From Desulfobacteraceae bacterium 4572_89 (GTDB lineage Bacteria > Desulfobacterota > Desulfobacteria > Desulfobacterales > Desulfobacteraceae), in contig NBML01000085.1 of the NCBI GenBank assembly GCA_002085465.1, forward strand, positions 1-10,858: a DNA stretch of 10,858 bases. The letters are read 5' to 3'. Position numbers and translations under genes: made by a program. Numbering within the stretch: position 1 is the first letter of the stretch; each line of letters starts with the position of its first letter. The notes below the pieces were generated by a model. It made no database searches and was not told the DNA's origin. It saw only the letters and a list, made by a program, of their open reading frames with translations. Shown here piece after piece: positions 7,511 through 10,858 of the stretch.

Positions 7511-8851
7511 ATGAAAATTTTAATCGTGGATGATGAGAAAATTTCCAGGAAAATTCTGATAAAAAAGATGGAGGTCCTTGGGGAATGTGTGGCAATGGAT
7601 AATTCCAGGAAAGCTCTTGTTGAATTTGAAAAAGCCGCAAAACAGGGAGCACCATTTGATCTTATTTCCCTGGATATTTCCATGCCTGATATGGACGGTA
7701 AACAAATGCTTCAGAGCATCCGCAAAAAAGAGTTGGCACAGAAAATTCCCAGGGAGGACAGGGTCAAGGTGCTCATGGTGACCTCCCGCATGAACATGTC
7801 CAACATCAAGGCCTGCATCAATCTAGGCTGCAATGGTTATCTGTCAAAGCCGGTGAGCAAATACCAGCTTCTGCAAAATCTGGGGAAGATGGGGTTTGAC
7901 ATCACCGAAGCTCTTATGGAAACGGATAAAGACACCCATGCAGGGGTGGTAGCCAAAATCATTCAGAAATTTTACAAGGGTAAAATCGCTTTGCCTGTGT
8001 TCCCCGGTATTATCAAGGAAATCCAGGAGCTTCTTCAAGGTGATTCTCCTTCCATGGAAGATCTGGCAAAGATTGTTGAAAAGGAAATTGTGATTTCCAG
8101 TAAGCTGATTTCCGTTGCAAATTCTCCTCTTTACAAGGGATTTGATAAGGCGAACAGCCTGAATGATGCCCTGCTCAGGCTTGGAATGAAAGCCACCCAG
8201 GGTGTGATTTCAGCCTTGGCAGCCAGGAACCTTTTTAATTCAAAAAGTAAGTCTTTGAAAGATGTGCTGGAAAAGCTCTGGATGCACTCCTTTGCCACGG
8301 CCTGTCTGGGAAAAGAGATCGGACTTGCCCTGGCCCTTGAAAACACTGAAAATATTTTTTTGATGGGCATTATCCATGATATAGGTAAAATGTTGTTATT
8401 AAAGGCAATTGCAGATATTTATCCCGATAAATCCCTGGAAGACCCAGAACTCCAAGTTGCCATCCATGAGATCCATACAACATTCGGGGCTGTATTGCTT
8501 AAAAAAATGAGATTTTCAAAGGATTTTGTTCAAATTGCAGAGTTCCACCATTGGAATACCTATTCAAAGGGGACTGAACCGGAACTGATGGTCATCAATC
8601 TGGCAGATCAACTGGCTCACTTGATTGGGTTTGGATTTCTGGATGAAGAGAGTCAGAATCCGGCAATTGGCAAGGATGCCAATGACGAATCTCAACAAGA
8701 ACAGAAGTCAGCTAGAAAAAACCGGGAAGAAATGGTCAGCTTCATCAGTTCCCTGTCTTCCTGTAAACAGCTGGGACTTGATCCTGACAAGGTCATGGAA
8801 ATATGTGACAAGGTTTCATCCATGGTCAGGGAAACGGCCCGGGCTTTTTAA
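7511..8851 (+). CDS. Response regulator with HDOD output domain (REC-HDOD)
   Basis: This encodes a 446-residue cytoplasmic two-domain signalling protein. Residues 1-125 form a complete receiver: acidic pair D7/D8, phospho-acceptor D55 in LISLDISMPDMDG, T91 and the switch lysine K113 in LSKPVS. Residues of about 155-370 form an HDOD domain, starting near LPVFPGIIKEIQELL and including LRLGMKATQGVISALAA. It contains HDIGK at 289-293, the HD-like signature that HDOD proteins often keep only in part. A charged linker (DANDESQQEQKSARKNREE, about 393-411) precedes a helical C-terminal tail that ends RETARAF. HDOD proteins act in regulation and protein-protein contacts, and catalysis is usually not shown. 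There is no DNA-binding, GGDEF or EAL domain. AAAAGGA (7497-7503) lies 7 bp before the ATG, 42 bp after the PEP-binding locus. Phosphorylation probably comes from a kinase outside the window. Confidence 0.92.
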   Translation: MKILIVDDEKISRKILIKKMEVLGECVAMDNSRKALVEFEKAAKQGAPFDLISLDISMPDMDGKQMLQSIRKKELAQKIPREDRVKVLMVTSRMNMSNIKACINLGCNGYLSKPVSKYQLLQNLGKMGFDITEALMETDKDTHAGVVAKIIQKFYKGKIALPVFPGIIKEIQELLQGDSPSMEDLAKIVEKEIVISSKLISVANSPLYKGFDKANSLNDALLRLGMKATQGVISALAARNLFNSKSKSLKDVLEKLWMHSFATACLGKEIGLALALENTENIFLMGIIHDIGKMLLLKAIADIYPDKSLEDPELQVAIHEIHTTFGAVLLKKMRFSKDFVQIAEFHHWNTYSKGTEPELMVINLADQLAHLIGFGFLDEESQNPAIGKDANDESQQEQKSARKNREEMVSFISSLSSCKQLGLDPDKVMEICDKVSSMVRETARAF

Positions 8852-9005
8852 TCCTATTATAGACCCCCACACCATACCCTTTCCCTGCTCTAAGAAACTG
8901 GAAAATTATTTTTTTTATAAATCGTGGTACCTGAACCAGGGAATTAACGGTGCCTCCTATTTAATTTAAGGGCTTGATTGAAAGATTCTCAATAAAATTT
9001 ATTTC

Positions 9006-9034
9006 TTGACAAAAATATTCCAAACAATGTAGCA
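9006..9034 (+). promoter_or_regulatory. Possible sigma-70-type promoter for the ABC binding-protein gene
   Basis: A consensus -35 hexamer TTGACA stands at 9006-9011. At 17 bp spacing the -10 position reads GTAGCA (9029-9034), a poor match to TATAAT. A better-looking CACTAT (9035-9040) is too far away at 23 bp. The call therefore rests mainly on the -35 box and the position about 220 bp before a highly expressed-looking gene. Confidence 0.3.
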
Positions 9035-9180
9035 CACTATAGATAGTTAACTTTTTTACATTTTCGCAGATGGGTTGTTTTGCAGGCAGCTTGAAAAAAA
9101 GTTCTTGATTCAGTGTACAGGAAGAAAACAGCTAAAATCTTTTCAATGTCCGTTTATCGGAATATCGATGTTAATAGACC

Positions 9181-9195
9181 GCCTGTTATTCAGGC
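9181..9195 (+). promoter_or_regulatory. Small leader hairpin
   Basis: GCCTG and CAGGC form a perfect 5-bp stem around the loop TTATT, about 63 bp before the start codon at 9258. No U-run follows, so it is not an intrinsic terminator. It could be a stabilising or protein/RNA-binding element in the 5' untranslated region. A 5-bp stem can also occur by chance. Confidence 0.3.
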
Positions 9196-9243
9196 TCGTG
9201 TGCAGTCGGCAGATATCGATTCCGTTTGTTTTTAAAACCAATA

Positions 9244-9250
9244 AAGGAGG
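9244..9250 (+). promoter_or_regulatory. Strong Shine-Dalgarno site
   Basis: AAGGAGG lies 7 bp before the ATG at 9258. It is the best match to the anti-Shine-Dalgarno consensus among the genes of the window and fixes the start of the substrate-binding protein gene. It suggests high translation, as is usual for periplasmic binding proteins. Confidence 0.8.
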
Positions 9251-9257
9251 AAGTACA

Positions 9258-10858
9258 ATGAAGAAATTGATGTTTCTTGTAGCAGCGATGGCACTCCTGG
9301 CAAGTGTCTGGACCTCTCCGGTATTCGCCGCCAGAAGCGGCGGCACCCTCAACTTTATGGCACCCTATGGCGGAGATTTATCCAGTTTAGATCCGTCCAA
9401 AACCAGCCGTTATCAGGATTATCTGGTTTCAATGAATATCCACCGAAGTCTGTATCGGTGGGATCCTGTAACAAATGTTCCCGTAATTGACCTGGCAGAA
9501 AGTGTAGACGTCTCCGAAGACGGTCTGAATTATACCTTTAAACTGCGTCCCAACATCAAGTTCCATAATGGCCGCCAACTGACCTCCGATGACATTATCT
9601 GGAACTATTCGCGCATCGCAACCATGCAGCCGGCGTCGCCTGCCTATAAGTATATCATGCCCATCAAGGGCGCCAAAGACATGAATGATGGTAAGGCTGA
9701 CACCATGTCCGGGCTCGAAAAAATAGATAACCTTACATTCAAGATTACCCTTGATGGTCCTGTAGATCTTAAATTTTATCTGTGGCTCCCTGCCGTCGGA
9801 ATCCTTCCCAGAGAAGAAGTGGAAGGCAAGGAAGATAGATTCGGAACCCATCCCGTGGGCTGTGGACCGTTTAAATTCGTCAAATGGGTCAAAGGTTCTG
9901 AAGTAGTGCTTGAGAAATTTGATGATTTTTATATGAAAGGCCTCCCATACCTGGATAAAGTAACCTACAAAATCATGGGTGAAGCCGCTTCCCGTGACCT
10001 TGCGTTCAAGGCCAAGGAATTGGATGCCACCATCGTTGGTTCTGTTAACTATCCAGAGTATCTGGCAGATCCTGTTATTTCCAATAATATGATAGAAGTT
10101 GCCGAAATGTTCACCCGTCTGGTGGGTATGAATCCGGACTTTAAACCGTTTTCCGACAAACGGGTTCGCCAGGCCATCAACTATGCGATTCCTGCAGATT
10201 TGATTATTAAAAAACTCCTCAAAGGGAAAGCCTTTTCTGCCAGAGGATTTTTGCCCACAACATCGCCGGCATTTGATCCCAAAGGGAAAAAATATGAGTA
10301 TGATATTGAAAAGGCAAAAATGCTCATGAAAGAGGCTGGATATGAAGATGGTTTTGCCATCGAACATGCCATTGGTACTGCCAATAAAGCGTGGGGCACT
10401 GGTATTTATGAGGCAATGATGCCCTTTTTGAAAAAACTTAACATATCCATCAAAATCGAGCAGATGGAAGGTGCGACCATGGCCCAGCGGATTCGTGACG
10501 GCAACTTCCAGATGTTCATCTGGTCCCTTGATTCCGGCCCTGATCCCCTGGAAGCCCTCGTGAGATGGCATTCAAATACCCCCCGGGAAACCAGCAACTA
10601 TGTGGCTTACAAGAACCCGGAATTCGACAAACTCCTGGACGCAGCTTCCAAGGAACGTAACGAGAGTAAAAAAATCGAGTTGCTCAAGAAGGCCGATGCC
10701 ATCTTTACTGAAGATGCTCCCATTTGGTTCTTTAACTACAACAAGGCTGTCATGGCATTTCATCCCTGGGTTCATAACCTTTCCAAGGTAGCCCCGGAAA
10801 TGATGTTCCAGGATCTAACCAGCGTGTGGGTTGATGAAACCTCTCCGCGTGCTAAATA
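9258..10858 (+). CDS. Peptide-type ABC transporter substrate-binding protein (SBP family 5), stop codon cut by edge
   Basis: The frame opens at ATG 9258 and stays open for 533 codons. The window then ends in TA, so the stop codon (TAA or TAG) is probably one base away and the protein is essentially complete. Its length fits the DppA/OppA family. Residues 1-24 form a Sec signal peptide: KK, a hydrophobic core LMFLVAAMALLASV and a cleavage site after VFA. The mature protein begins ARSGGTLNF. The family signature follows: DLAESVDVSEDGLNYTFKLR, then NIKFHNGRQLTSDDIIWNYSR. Later family features are the HPVGCGPFKFVKW, DKRVRQAINYAI and DIEKAKMLMKEAGY stretches. It should capture oligopeptides or related solutes (nickel or other ligands are possible) in the periplasm and deliver them to an ABC importer. 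The permease and ATPase genes are expected just downstream, outside the window. It is separated from the signalling genes by 406 bp and probably has its own promoter. Confidence 0.93.
   Translation, partial: MKKLMFLVAAMALLASVWTSPVFAARSGGTLNFMAPYGGDLSSLDPSKTSRYQDYLVSMNIHRSLYRWDPVTNVPVIDLAESVDVSEDGLNYTFKLRPNIKFHNGRQLTSDDIIWNYSRIATMQPASPAYKYIMPIKGAKDMNDGKADTMSGLEKIDNLTFKITLDGPVDLKFYLWLPAVGILPREEVEGKEDRFGTHPVGCGPFKFVKWVKGSEVVLEKFDDFYMKGLPYLDKVTYKIMGEAASRDLAFKAKELDATIVGSVNYPEYLADPVISNNMIEVAEMFTRLVGMNPDFKPFSDKRVRQAINYAIPADLIIKKLLKGKAFSARGFLPTTSPAFDPKGKKYEYDIEKAKMLMKEAGYEDGFAIEHAIGTANKAWGTGIYEAMMPFLKKLNISIKIEQMEGATMAQRIRDGNFQMFIWSLDSGPDPLEALVRWHSNTPRETSNYVAYKNPEFDKLLDAASKERNESKKIELLKKADAIFTEDAPIWFFNYNKAVMAFHPWVHNLSKVAPEMMFQDLTSVWVDETSPRAK

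Larger units (their letters stand above)
8852..9257 (+). other. 406-bp gene-free regulatory stretch before the ABC binding-protein gene
   Basis: I see no convincing gene here. The left half is AT-rich and includes a run of eight T at about 8908-8915, but I found no strong GC hairpin in front of it, so no terminator is called for the REC-HDOD gene. The middle holds a perfect TTGACA (9006-9011). The right half (about 9146-9235) holds a 29-codon frame without a ribosome-binding site and a small hairpin at 9181-9195. A short inverted repeat, CGGAAT at 9158-9163 and ATTCCG at about 9220-9225, flanks the hairpin. The stretch most likely carries the promoter and leader of the gene at 9258. Confidence 0.55.

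Noticed and set aside
8837..8849. Palindrome GCCCGGGC followed by five T at the end of the REC-HDOD gene, resembling a terminator
   Set aside because: The palindrome has no loop, so after leaving four loop bases only two base pairs remain. The T-run is the last Phe codon and the stop.
8625..8969. A 114-codon plus-strand frame reaching past the REC-HDOD stop
   Set aside because: Most of it overlaps the HDOD gene in another frame, it has no ribosome-binding site, and the part beyond 8851 is low-complexity and AT-rich.
9039..9048. CTATAGATAG near-palindrome as an operator
   Set aside because: The arms are only 4 bp in AT-rich sequence, with no second copy and no known binding-site match.
9429..10571. 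A 380-codon open frame on the minus strand
   Set aside because: It lies entirely antisense to the substrate-binding protein gene, which has a signal peptide, a strong ribosome-binding site and family motifs. The minus frame has no recognisable domain and is a codon-usage shadow.

Overview
The window (10,858 bp, moderate GC) looks like chromosomal DNA from a sulfate-reducing deltaproteobacterium, probably of the Desulfobacterales. This is inferred from the gene families and their combination: a chemoreceptor, a receiver-fused PEP/pyruvate-binding protein, a REC-HDOD regulator and a family 5 substrate-binding protein. No marker gene fixes the taxon. Every gene I can support is on the + strand. 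I see no tRNA, rRNA, CRISPR array, insertion sequence or integrase.

Layout. (1) Bases 2-529 are the C-terminal half of an MFS transporter cut by the left edge. It is followed after 23 bp by a short DUF4438-like protein (553-891). (2) After a 112-bp gap comes a THUMP-domain RNA methyltransferase of the RlmL type (1004-2209, TTG start). (3) From 2246 to 8851 lies a tightly packed run: a 56-residue small protein (2246-2416), a chemoreceptor (2430-4643), a large protein with two receiver-like modules and a PEP/pyruvate-binding ATP-grasp region (4656-7468, broken near 6540) and a REC-HDOD response regulator (7511-8851). Gaps of 12-42 bp and a ribosome-binding site overlapping the previous stop codon suggest one transcription unit. 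(4) A 406-bp gene-free stretch (8852-9257) holds a possible promoter and a leader with a small hairpin. It precedes a secreted peptide-type ABC transporter substrate-binding protein (9258 to the right edge), whose stop codon is cut after two bases.

The most notable feature is the 4656-7468 locus. Its two open frames are consecutive parts of one family protein. The frame breaks at a T-run, and about 65-80 residues that the family normally has, including the ALGLGK-type segment, are missing between them. A single out-of-frame deletion explains both facts. The break also coincides with a correctly phased TTTTTTG slippery heptamer, so frameshift expression has to be considered before calling the gene dead.

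As a unit, region 3 reads as a signalling cassette: a membrane sensor, a receiver-coupled phosphotransfer-like enzyme and a REC-HDOD output protein, headed by an unknown small protein. No CheA, CheW, histidine kinase or DNA-binding regulator is visible, so the wiring is inference.
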